From assembly GCA_002423365.1 (NCBI GenBank), contig DIVU01000139.1, positions 1 to 7,995 on the forward strand: a stretch of 7,995 nt of DNA. The letters are read 5' to 3'. The position numbers and the translations under genes are program-made. Positions 1 through 5,154 of this stretch are shown one piece after another. This DNA is from Desulfuromonadaceae bacterium UBA6124. GTDB lineage: Bacteria; Desulfobacterota; Desulfuromonadia; Desulfuromonadales; Trichloromonadaceae. Under the pieces are notes generated by a model. The model did no database searches. It worked only from the letters and a program-made list of their open reading frames with translations, and had not been told where the DNA came from. Positions within the stretch are counted from its first letter, which is position 1. Each line of letters begins with the position of its first letter.

Positions 1-243
1 AACAAGGCGACCCGCTTCGGCTGGGATGTCAATGGACCCGATGATTTCATCTTGGCCTTCGCCGCGCCAGAAGATGTATGGCTCACTCGCCACAGCCAGC
101 GCTGTCACTCGGGTTGAACCGTCTGGGTTAAGCCATCTCGCATGAACGGCACTCGCGTAAACGCCCAGAACGAATACTTCGGCGTCAGCCAGCGGTTTTT
201 GCCGCAGTGTAAGTAGCGGCTCTCCGAATGGAAATCTGTGCAT
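1..243 (-). CDS. Conserved hypothetical protein, N-terminal part (runs off left edge)
   Basis: The frame is open from an ATG at 243 down to base 1, giving 81 residues with no stop, so the C-terminus lies outside the window. The start is supported by an AAGGA-type ribosome site about 9 bases upstream. The protein begins MHRFPFGEPL and continues with the conserved-looking stretches VFVLGVYASAVHARW (about residues 23-37) and ALAVASEPYIFWRGE (about 49-63). I recall proteins with this F-P-F-G, 'VLGVYASAVHARW' and 'EP.IFW' pattern as a widespread uncharacterised family, possibly with a uracil-DNA-glycosylase-like fold. That fold suggestion is memory-based and weak. No signal peptide or membrane segment is seen. 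It lies 104 bases downstream of the CxxC protein gene on the same strand. Confidence 0.75.
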   Translation of the reverse strand, partial: MHRFPFGEPLLTLRQKPLADAEVFVLGVYASAVHARWLNPDGSTRVTALAVASEPYIFWRGEGQDEIIGSIDIPAEAGRLV

Positions 244-347
244 GACAATAGTCCTTTTGATGCGAACAGTTCACCTTGACCGATCATGACCCCGCCGCAG
301 ATGAACATAAGGTTCAAATGTTCGGCTGGCTGTCCGATTCTCTCCAC

Positions 348-725
348 TCATGACATAAACACGATGAACGCCACCGGCAAACCCTGCTTCGCCCAGAAGA
401 CGTGGCCATCCGGATGCCAGCAGATATGGGGGCGCTCGTGGACCATCTCGCCCATGAGTTCAAGGTGCGACTTCGCCTCTCTGATCGTTGCGACTTCCTG
501 TTCACCAATCGGAATCCAGAAGGTCCAGTAGTCATCTTCCCAATCGGGAGAGGTGTACTGCTTGAAACCATAAACAAAAGTCTGCCCGCAGGTGCGGCAC
601 TTGACGATGTCGACATCAAAGGTGTTGGACTCGACGACAGATTCAACCCTTTCAACGGCCTCCTGGATCGCATCGGCGGTCAGTTGTCCTGCTTTGGCCT
701 GCTCTATCAGATGACAGTTCATCAT
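348..725 (-). CDS. Small uncharacterised protein with a CxxC motif
   Basis: A 125-residue soluble protein that I do not recognise. It starts with two consecutive Met codons at 725, preceded by a strong purine-rich site (GGAGGGAGA) about 5 bases upstream, which supports this start. The N-terminal 35 residues are helical and charged. C43-R-T-C46 then forms a zinc-knuckle-like CxxC, followed by an aromatic, acidic segment (residues 52-72). A His/Cys-rich segment, HICWHPDGH, lies at residues 100-108. The CxxC and the His/Cys cluster could together bind a metal, but this is inference. The C-terminus is hydrophobic but too short for a convincing membrane anchor. It lies 49 bases downstream of the toxin gene on the same strand and could be co-transcribed, although its own ribosome site is good. 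GC is lower than in the middle of the window. Confidence 0.75.
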   Translation of the reverse strand: MMNCHLIEQAKAGQLTADAIQEAVERVESVVESNTFDVDIVKCRTCGQTFVYGFKQYTSPDWEDDYWTFWIPIGEQEVATIREAKSHLELMGEMVHERPHICWHPDGHVFWAKQGLPVAFIVFMS

Positions 726-774
726 TCTCCCTCCCTAACCGTTGGAGCCCGGCATCGCGTATCGGTCCGTCAGA

Positions 775-1113
775 TCAGCCGGCCTCGTCTTTCCAGCGGA
801 ACCGGTTTTGTCCGCCGATCCGGATATTCAACAGCAGCACCGGCTCCGACGGTTCCGGGGGAACCCAATAAAGCACGAGAAAGTCGCGGGCACCGGCATT
901 CAGGACGTATTCCCTGACGGTGAGCGTCTTTCCCTTGACCGACCTTCTTCTGGCGGGGGCGACCCCTTCGAAGGTCGCAACGTTCTGCACCATAACCTGG
1001 TAACTTTCCCGCAGGCGCTCGACAAAACGAACCGCGCCGAGTTCCGCATAGTCGTCGAGAAAGGCCTTCAAGCGACGAGCGAACAAAGGCGTGGCCACGA
1101 CGTCGCGGGTCAT
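775..1113 (-). CDS. ParE/RelE-type toxin of a type II toxin-antitoxin module
   Basis: A 112-residue basic protein with the layout of the ParE/RelE superfamily. It has an N-terminal helical hairpin (residues 8-46, rich in Arg, Leu and Glu) followed by a strand-rich C-terminal half. That half has the typical ending 'YVLNAGARDFLVLYWV...VLLLNIRIGGQNRFRW' (residues 69-107). Family members act in the cytoplasm, either inhibiting DNA gyrase (ParE-like) or cleaving ribosome-bound mRNA (RelE-like). The sequence alone does not tell which applies here. The ATG overlaps the antitoxin stop codon by 4 bases (ATGA), indicating translational coupling. No disruption is seen and the length is usual for the family, so the toxin is probably intact. 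Antitoxin-first order and a single promoter upstream of the antitoxin imply autoregulated expression. Confidence 0.85.
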   Translation of the reverse strand: MTRDVVATPLFARRLKAFLDDYAELGAVRFVERLRESYQVMVQNVATFEGVAPARRRSVKGKTLTVREYVLNAGARDFLVLYWVPPEPSEPVLLLNIRIGGQNRFRWKDEAG

Positions 1114-1388
1114 CCTTTTTGTTTCTCCGCGACGGCCCTGGCCCGATCGAGAGCTTCGTCAAACAGGGCATGAACGGCGGCGGCGGTCACATGGGTTCCG
1201 GTGAGCTCATAGTCTTCCCATGCCGCCAGCGCCTCCGATTCGAACTGCAAATCCGCCTCCGCCGCCTCGATGGCCGGACTGCCGACGGCCTCCAATACCG
1301 AAGCCATCGAACGGCCCATCTTTTTGGAAAGTCGCTCCAACCGTTCAGCGAACTCATCATCTACACGCAAATTGAGTTGTCGGGTCAT
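1110..1388 (-). CDS. Ribbon-helix-helix antitoxin partner of the ParE/RelE-type toxin
   Basis: A 92-residue acidic protein. The N-terminal segment 'TRQLNLRVDDEFAERLERLSKKMGRSMASVL' (residues 2-32) has the strand-helix-helix pattern of CopG/ParD/RelB-like ribbon-helix-helix DNA-binding antitoxins. The C-terminal half (residues 45-92) is a charged helix-rich region of the kind that wraps and neutralises the toxin. I chose the ATG at 1388 rather than the longer in-frame start at 1472. An excellent AAGGAGG site lies 7 bases upstream of 1388, the fold begins right after it, and the promoter and operator lie inside the longer alternative. It overlaps the toxin gene by 4 bases. The protein probably represses its own operon by binding the palindrome at 1409-1432, alone or with toxin. 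That is inferred from how such modules usually work. Confidence 0.85.
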   Translation of the reverse strand: MTRQLNLRVDDEFAERLERLSKKMGRSMASVLEAVGSPAIEAAEADLQFESEALAAWEDYELTGTHVTAAAVHALFDEALDRARAVAEKQKG

Positions 1389-1395
1389 TGTCGTT

Positions 1396-1402
1396 CCTCC
1401 TT
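1396..1402 (-). promoter_or_regulatory. Ribosome binding site of the antitoxin gene
   Basis: On the minus strand this reads AAAGGAGG-like sequence with a 7-base gap to the ATG at 1388. It decides the antitoxin start in favour of the shorter 92-residue protein. Confidence 0.75.
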
Positions 1403-1408
1403 TCTTTT

Positions 1409-1432
1409 GCATGCTAGCACCTGCTATCATGC
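1409..1432. promoter_or_regulatory. Palindromic operator of the toxin-antitoxin operon
   Basis: The sequence is GCATGCTAGCA, two bases (CC), then TGCTATCATGC. The two 11-base arms are inverted repeats with one mismatch. The site covers the -10 box and spacer of the promoter that drives the antitoxin, 20 bases upstream of its start codon. This is where a ribbon-helix-helix antitoxin would be expected to bind for autorepression. Binding is inferred; the dyad itself is plainly visible. Confidence 0.75.
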
Positions 1433-1439
1433 AGGTCAA
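1411..1439 (-). promoter_or_regulatory. Sigma-70-type promoter of the toxin-antitoxin operon
   Basis: On the minus strand TTGACC (1439-1434, five of six consensus bases for the -35 box) is followed by exactly 17 bases and TAGCAT (1416-1411, four of six for the -10 box). Transcription would start near 1404, giving a leader of about 16 bases that contains the ribosome site. The promoter is buried in the palindromic operator, so repressor binding would block RNA polymerase. Confidence 0.65.
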
Positions 1440-1496
1440 CCTTGCGTCAGGAGCTTTGGCCAACCCAAGCACGAGGTGACACCAGGTCGCACCGGC

Positions 1497-2585
1497 TCAC
1501 CCCTCTTCCGTCCCCACCAGCAGTTTGCGGCTGATGCTTTCGATCAGATCGCGCAACTCCAGATGAGCCAGCCAGGCCCGCGGAATCGCCTCAACCCCCA
1601 GCAGCGCCCCGAGGAGATTGCCGGCGATACTGCCGGTGCTGTCACTGTCGCCGCCGTGGTTGACGGCCAGGCGAACTCCGTAAGCGAAATCGTCTTTGGC
1701 GACCAGGGCGCAATAGACGCCGATGGCCAGGGCCTCTTCGCCAACCCAGCCGGCACCGAGACGAGCAACCGTTTCCGGCCCCGGGTTACCCTTTGCCGCC
1801 AAACTTCTGGCCGCTTCGAGAGCCCGCAGGGTTTGGCGACTCCCTTGATGCACCGCGAGCAGCTTCAGGGTTTTGTCGAGAGCCCGGTCGAGATCGTCTC
1901 CGGCCACAATCCGGCCAATGAGACCGGCGAGGCAGCCGGCCGGCAAGTAGCCGCTCGGATGCCCATGGGTCAGGGCGCCAAGGTCACAGCCCAGTTGGAA
2001 AGGCTGATCTTCAGGACCACTCCGCTGCTGACTGCGGGGCGCTTGCAGATACAGCCCTACGGGAGCCATGCGCATCACGGCACCGCACCCCTTGCTGTGA
2101 TTGATTGGACACGTTCGGCTGCCGACGGCTTGATTGCGTAACGCCGAGAGACACGACCTGCCCGGCGCCCGACGCACATGCAGCCCGTCGACCTGAACGA
2201 GCCGCCCCTTACCGGCGGCCTGCCCGGGAAGCGCCTCGTTCTGGGTCAGCAGCCAGCAGCGGTAGGCCGCATGCACTTCGGCCACGAAATCCGGTTTGTC
2301 GACACCGGCCGCCTCGGCCAGCAGCAGACCTTCCGCCGTGAACAGCGTCATTTGCGTATCGTCGGTGATTTCGAAAACTCCCTGGGCATTGGCGACCGGG
2401 TCGAGAATCCCCCCGGGGCCGAATTTTTCCCGAATGCCCTGCATCGAAGGGATGAACTCGACGGGCCACCCCAGGGCATCGCCGACCGCCCCGCCCAGCA
2501 GGCAGCCGGAGTAATGGGAAAGACTTCTCCGCCCGGGATGCCACGGATATCCGGAAGGCTGTGGTAAGGTGCTGGTTATCGGCAT
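1497..2585 (-). CDS. ADP-ribosylglycohydrolase family protein (ARH/DraG-type)
   Basis: A 362-residue cytoplasmic enzyme of the ADP-ribosylglycohydrolase family. Members remove ADP-ribose from proteins, nucleic acids or small ADP-ribosylated molecules using two magnesium ions. The family motifs appear in order: GDALG (35-39), TDDTQ (74-78, metal ligands), SKGCGAVMRMAPVG (164-177), LTHGHPSG (205-212) and GGDSDSTG (311-318, metal ligands). All expected acidic ligands are present, so the enzyme looks active. Length is normal for bacterial members. The ATG at 2585 follows an AAGGA site by about 7 bases. The first 25 residues precede the usual domain start and look disordered, so a later start is possible but less well supported. 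No ADP-ribosyltransferase partner (DraT, DarT) is in the window, so the substrate is unknown. It is transcribed away from the 2724 gene and lies 108 bases upstream of the toxin-antitoxin operon. Confidence 0.9.
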   Translation of the reverse strand: MPITSTLPQPSGYPWHPGRRSLSHYSGCLLGGAVGDALGWPVEFIPSMQGIREKFGPGGILDPVANAQGVFEITDDTQMTLFTAEGLLLAEAAGVDKPDFVAEVHAAYRCWLLTQNEALPGQAAGKGRLVQVDGLHVRRAPGRSCLSALRNQAVGSRTCPINHSKGCGAVMRMAPVGLYLQAPRSQQRSGPEDQPFQLGCDLGALTHGHPSGYLPAGCLAGLIGRIVAGDDLDRALDKTLKLLAVHQGSRQTLRALEAARSLAAKGNPGPETVARLGAGWVGEEALAIGVYCALVAKDDFAYGVRLAVNHGGDSDSTGSIAGNLLGALLGVEAIPRAWLAHLELRDLIESISRKLLVGTEEG

Positions 2586-2623
2586 AGGGGTCCTTACGGT
2601 AAAGGGTCTCTTTTCCGGGATGA

Positions 2624-2653
2624 GCCCCGGCGGGAACGAGAAACAGCCGGGGC
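2624..2653. repeat. Perfect 8-base inverted repeat in the divergent intergenic region
   Basis: GCCCCGGC and GCCGGGGC are perfect inverted copies separated by 14 bases. They lie between the divergent ADP-ribosylglycohydrolase and 2724 genes, so they do not end either gene. If the glycohydrolase promoter lies near 2690, the hairpin would be in its 5' leader. There is no adjacent T-tract, so a terminator is unlikely. Its function is unknown. Confidence 0.4.
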
Positions 2654-2689
2654 GTCTCTTCGTCTCTTACATTCTGTACTCCATCAAAA

Positions 2690-2720
2690 CGACATCGGCT
2701 GTCGCAAGAACGCGGATAAT
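2690..2720 (+). promoter_or_regulatory. Shared dyad motif, copy 1, with -10-like box (upstream of the HExxH gene)
   Basis: CGACA (2690-2694), five bases, TGTCG (2700-2704) form an inverted repeat and are followed by C. Nine bases after TGTCGC comes GATAAT (2715-2720), a good -10 match. The preceding bases CAAAA are also found before copy 2. No -35-like hexamer is seen 16-18 bases upstream of the -10 box. The site lies in the divergent intergenic region, so it could also control the glycohydrolase gene. Regulatory function is inferred from its recurrence at 3386 and 5156. Confidence 0.6.
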
Positions 2721-2723
2721 GAA

Positions 2724-3233
2724 ATGATGATGATCGATCAAATCGAAGACTGGATCGATGCAACCAACCGGGCCTTTCTGCCGAAACGGCAATCCTGCGT
2801 CCGCTTCGCCCAGGCCTTCAGCGGCTATTTCCCGCAGGCCTTTCTCGAAGAGGCGGGCTTCGTCATGGTCGATCGGATTCCCAAGCCGGACTTCCCGCAG
2901 CTGCGGCAACTCGGCATCGACGACCTGCTGGAGTTGGCGGCGGCCGGCATGACCTACAAGACCACCTATTATCTGCTCTCTGCCCAATCACGGAACCTGC
3001 GACTGCACTTTCATGAACTGGTGCATGTCGCCCAATGGCGCCTGCTCGGAGGACCGGGGTTCATCGCCCGCTACCTCGCGGAGATCCGCTGCAATGGCTA
3101 TGCCGACGCCCCCCTTGAAAGGATGGCCTATGCGCTCGAAACCCGGTATGCCGACAACGCGCCGGCATTCGATGTGCCGACGGAGGTTCGACGGCAGCTT
3201 TCATCCGTTGGCCACCGCGGACGTCCACGCTGA
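2724..3233 (+). CDS. HExxH zinc-metalloprotease-like protein, uncharacterised
   Basis: A 169-residue protein whose centre carries HFHELVHVAQW (residues 95-105). H97-E-L-V-H101 is a canonical HExxH zinc site with the H-V-x-Q extension seen in DUF4157-like putative peptidases. About 30 residues later, NGYADAPLERMAYALE (124-139) fits the G-Y-x(3)-P-x-E-x(2)-A pattern of such families, so E132 is the likely third zinc ligand. No signal peptide or membrane segment is present, so it is probably cytoplasmic. A peptidase role is inferred and the substrate unknown. Three ATG codons in a row (2724, 2727, 2730) compete as starts and no clear ribosome site precedes them. The last 10 residues read unlike the rest, and coding-like sequence continues in another frame to 3372, so the C-terminus may be altered by a frameshift. 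Confidence 0.75.
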   Translation: MMMIDQIEDWIDATNRAFLPKRQSCVRFAQAFSGYFPQAFLEEAGFVMVDRIPKPDFPQLRQLGIDDLLELAAAGMTYKTTYYLLSAQSRNLRLHFHELVHVAQWRLLGGPGFIARYLAEIRCNGYADAPLERMAYALETRYADNAPAFDVPTEVRRQLSSVGHRGRPR

Positions 3234-3372
3234 ACCTTTGTCCGTCGCCCTCACCCCCCTCTTCGCCCAAGCCCGGTCCCGCATCAAAAGCGCCGACCAT
3301 CGGGTCGACTATGCCCACGTCGCTGCCCCCACCGAAGAGATCGAATACACGACGTTCCAACGCGCCGCCTGA
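3202..3372 (+). pseudogene. Possible frameshifted tail of the HExxH gene (or short separate coding remnant)
   Basis: Reading from 3202 in the +1 frame relative to the HExxH gene gives 56 residues ending in TGA at 3370-3372. Most third codon positions are G or C, like the real genes around it. The predicted peptide (HPLATADVHAEPLS... DYAHVAAPTEEIEYTTFQRAA) has normal protein composition. No ribosome site or convincing start begins it, and it overlaps the last 32 bases of the HExxH gene. The simplest reading is that one base was lost or gained near 3190-3202, so the ancestral protein would have ended at about 215 residues. A chance open frame in GC-rich DNA cannot be ruled out. Confidence 0.35.
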
Positions 3373-3385
3373 CCCGCCCCCAAAA

Positions 3386-3417
3386 CGACACAACCTGTCG
3401 CGTTACCCGGTTATGCT
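3386..3417 (+). promoter_or_regulatory. Shared dyad motif, copy 2, with -10-like box (upstream of the XRE-like gene)
   Basis: CGACA (3386-3390), five bases, TGTCG (3396-3400) plus C, five bases, then CCGGTTATGCT ending at 3417. TATGCT (3412-3417) matches four of six -10 consensus positions and would place the transcript start near 3424, leaving a leader of about 30 bases before the ATG at 3454. The -35 position is occupied by the dyad rather than a TTGACA-like box. It shares 18 fixed bases at identical spacing with copy 3 at 5156. Confidence 0.65.
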
Positions 3418-3453
3418 GAAACCATCACAGCGCCAAACCTAAAGGGGGTGCTC

Positions 3454-4161
3454 ATGCCATATGTCAAAGTCAAAACCATCGATCCCGCCCACATTCGCCG
3501 CCAGATCCATAGCGCCCTTGCCGAGCGCCACTGGAGCCTGGACGATCTGCTGCGCAAGCTCGGATATATCCATCTCGCCCAGGGTCGGAAAGATTTTGCC
3601 TGCCTTTACCGGTTCGGAGACAACACCCAGCTGCTGCGCCGCCTCAGCACCATTCTGGAGATCGACCCCGAGGAACTTTCCGGAGAGCGCTGTTTTGATG
3701 ATGAGGAAGAATATCTGCGCTTCACCTTCGCGCCGTGCCTCCTCAGGGTGCCGAGCCGGACGACCCCAGCCAACATCTTTCCCGTCGCCCTGTCGGGACT
3801 CAACGCCTTCCTGCGCGTCGACAGCTTCCCACTGCTGCGCAAAGCGTCGGAGCGGTTGCAGGACCGCATCGTCGCGGAGCGCATCCGCGAAGACTACGCC
3901 CGTCGCAGCACCATCCTGAATTTCGGGGATATCATCGGGTACGCCTACTACCACGCCTTCGGCGAAGCCCGCGCCTATGCCGTCACCGGCGAGCGCCTGC
4001 CGGATATCGAGATCGTCCCCGTGACCATCGGTGCCACCCTGCGAACCAACCGCGCCGCCCTGGCCGCCCACGGCGGCGTCATCCCCCGGATGCAGAGCAC
4101 CAAAACGGGGGAAGTCTTCACCAACCGGCCCGATCAGGCGGCTCTCGTCGCCGCCCCCTGA
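3454..4161 (+). CDS. Uncharacterised protein with a possible XRE-like helix-turn-helix N-terminus
   Basis: A 235-residue soluble protein that I do not recognise as a whole. The ATG at 3454 is chosen because AAAGGGGG ends 5 bases upstream; an in-frame GTG at 3448 lies inside that site. Residues 12-75 look like a run of short helices ending in 'LLRRLSTILEIDPEELSG' (60-77). This matches the last helix and exit of Cro/C1-type (XRE) DNA-binding domains, so DNA binding is plausible but unproven. An acidic stretch follows (FDDEEEYLRF, 81-90). A longer C-terminal region (100-225) has mixed helices and an aromatic patch, YAYYHAFGEARAYAV (163-177), and may bind a ligand or partner. It lies behind shared motif copy 2 and 44 bases before the DIP1984 gene, probably as one operon. 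It could be the regulator that reads the shared motif. Confidence 0.7.
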   Translation: MPYVKVKTIDPAHIRRQIHSALAERHWSLDDLLRKLGYIHLAQGRKDFACLYRFGDNTQLLRRLSTILEIDPEELSGERCFDDEEEYLRFTFAPCLLRVPSRTTPANIFPVALSGLNAFLRVDSFPLLRKASERLQDRIVAERIREDYARRSTILNFGDIIGYAYYHAFGEARAYAVTGERLPDIEIVPVTIGATLRTNRAALAAHGGVIPRMQSTKTGEVFTNRPDQAALVAAP

Positions 4162-4205
4162 AGCGCGGCGCCCCGGCACCCTAACCACCTACGGGAGAGA
4201 TAAGG

Positions 4206-4661
4206 ATGAAACTTGCCGAAGCCCTGATTCAACGCATCGACGCACAAAAACGTCTGCGCTTTCTGGAAACGCGCCTGGAGCGGGTCGCCACCGCTCAGGA
4301 GGGGGAAAGCCCCGCGGAAGACCCACGAGAACTGATGGAGCAGATCGAAAGCCTCTACGCCGAACTGGAAAACCTCATCGCCCGCATCAACCGCACCAAC
4401 TGCGCCGTCAGCGACGGGGGAGACTGTCTCGCCGATCTGCTGGTGCGCCGGGATCTGCTGCAGAAAAAGCAGTCGACCTGGCGAGAGATCGCCGCAGCGG
4501 GAACGATCACCGCGCCGCGCCACTCCTCGCGGGAAGTGCGCTTCGTCAGCACCGTGCACGTCGCCGAACTGCAAAAGCAAGCGGATGCCTTCGCCCAGCA
4601 GTTCCGTGAGCTCGACACCCGCATTCAACGCCTGAACTGGACAACCGATCTGCTCGTCTGA
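4206..4661 (+). CDS. DIP1984 family protein
   Basis: A 151-residue protein that matches the DIP1984 family along its full length. It starts MKLAEAL, has an early acidic loop QEGESPAEDP (31-40), INRTN (61-65), FVSTVHVAELQKQAD (113-127), and ends with RELDTRIQRLNWTTDL (134-149). The family is widespread and small; some members carry a 'septicolysin' label, but no biochemical role is established. The sequence is almost entirely heptad-patterned helix (residues 1-63 and 118-145), so it probably forms a coiled-coil bundle or oligomer in the cytoplasm. There is no signal peptide, which argues against a secreted lysin. A GGGAGA/TAAGG purine run precedes the ATG. It follows the XRE-like gene by 44 bases and is probably co-transcribed from the promoter near 3386. 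Confidence 0.9.
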   Translation: MKLAEALIQRIDAQKRLRFLETRLERVATAQEGESPAEDPRELMEQIESLYAELENLIARINRTNCAVSDGGDCLADLLVRRDLLQKKQSTWREIAAAGTITAPRHSSREVRFVSTVHVAELQKQADAFAQQFRELDTRIQRLNWTTDLLV

Positions 4662-4944
4662 TGAACGGAGGATGCGCGGTGTAACCGCCGCGGTCAAAGC
4701 GAGTCCCAACCCCGCCGACGGGTCAAGTCGGCACCAGCGGCGCCCGCGGCCAGGGCCGGCGGACAGCCCGCCGACATTCATGGCCGTCACGCTGACATCT
4801 GTACATTGACCGACACATTGACGACCAGGGACTGATTGACCGCTGCGGCGAGGGCGGGTCAGGGAAGACGCATCCACCGACAGGTTGGAAAACCAGCGAC
4901 GCAGACGGAGCTGGCAAATACGGTCCCAAAGTTGCTATGATTAG
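4662..4944. other. Gene-poor, GC-rich stretch
   Basis: I see no supportable gene here. Open frames run through it on both strands but have no ribosome sites or recognisable protein pattern. It holds small hairpin-forming sequences (for example CGGCGG...CCGCCG near 4760-4780) without T-tracts, and the hexamer ATTGAC three times near 4805-4840. Together with the remnant that follows, it looks like decayed sequence where a larger gene was lost. Confidence 0.5.
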
Positions 4945-5055
4945 GCGCAGGCGGCCTACCGCCGGGCCATGGCCGAAGCGACCGGGCGGCCGGTCCTCGG
5001 CACCTGGATCCACTTCTGCATCGGCGGCGGACTGGTGGAAGTGCACTGCGACTGA
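4945..5055 (+). pseudogene. 3' remnant of a RecB/AddA-type helicase-nuclease gene
   Basis: Directly after an in-frame TAG (4942-4944), 36 codons run to a TGA at 5053-5055. They read AQAAYRRAMAEATGRPVLGT followed by WIHFCIGGGLVEVHCD. This closely resembles the extreme C-terminus of UvrD/AddA/RecB-type helicases with a PD-(D/E)XK nuclease domain, where 'Q...YRRA...ATGRPV...WIHF...GGLVEV' follows the catalytic Lys/Gln motif. Only the tail remains: the catalytic residues, helicase motifs and a start are absent. The terminator 30 bases downstream supports the idea that this was the true end of a plus-strand gene. The family assignment is from pattern memory. An active short peptide is unlikely, as no ribosome site precedes it. 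Confidence 0.55.
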
Positions 5056-5084
5056 TCGGGAAAGCGGACGACCACCGCTACAAG

Positions 5085-5131
5085 ACCTCCCGCCCACAGC
5101 CATCCGGCCTCGGGGAAAACGGGAGGTTTTT
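5085..5131 (+). terminator. Rho-independent terminator after the nuclease remnant
   Basis: ACCTCCCG (5085-5092) pairs perfectly with CGGGAGGT (5120-5127) and is followed at once by TTTTT (5127-5131). The loop is long (27 bases), which is less usual. It lies 30 bases downstream of the remnant's stop codon and upstream of the promoter for 5244, so it would isolate that promoter from upstream reading. Confidence 0.6.
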
Positions 5132-5154
5132 CCGTCTCCGTTTCCGAACGACTT

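Noticed and set aside
280..345. GAAC...GTTC-like sequences (minus strand) that could be LexA boxes upstream of the left-edge gene.
   Set aside because: The spacing is 5 bases or 1 base rather than the 4 needed for a GAAC-N4-GTTC box, and no promoter can be fixed nearby.
600..615. TGTCGACA sequences (also near 2298) as further copies of the shared dyad.
   Set aside because: They lack the 5-base spacer and the -10-like box, and they lie inside coding sequence.
1389..1472. Longer in-frame start for the antitoxin (28 extra residues from an ATG at 1472).
   Set aside because: The extension contains the promoter and operator, lacks a good ribosome site and does not look like antitoxin sequence; the ATG at 1388 has an AAGGAGG site.
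1119..2141. Plus-strand open frame of 340 codons opposite the antitoxin and glycohydrolase genes.
   Set aside because: It lies antisense to clearly recognisable proteins and has no recognisable pattern; long antisense frames are common in GC-rich DNA.
4672..4811. Possible short gene starting at the ATG directly after GGAGG at 4667-4671.
   Set aside because: GGAGG touches the ATG, which is too close to work well, and the 46-residue product is Pro/Arg-rich like random GC-rich sequence.
4803..4840. Repeated ATTGAC units (three copies), first taken for an iteron-like array.
   Set aside because: Only three short copies with unequal spacing, and no replication or partition gene nearby.
4134..4877. 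Minus-strand open frame of 247 codons over the DIP1984 gene.
   Set aside because: The opposite strand encodes a clear DIP1984 protein, and this frame gives low-complexity, unrecognisable sequence.
4796..4937. A Walker-A-like string (GEGGSGKT) in a plus-strand frame upstream of the nuclease remnant.
   Set aside because: The frame has no start before it, no other ATPase motif follows, and the surrounding residues do not look like a P-loop fold. Chance is likely.
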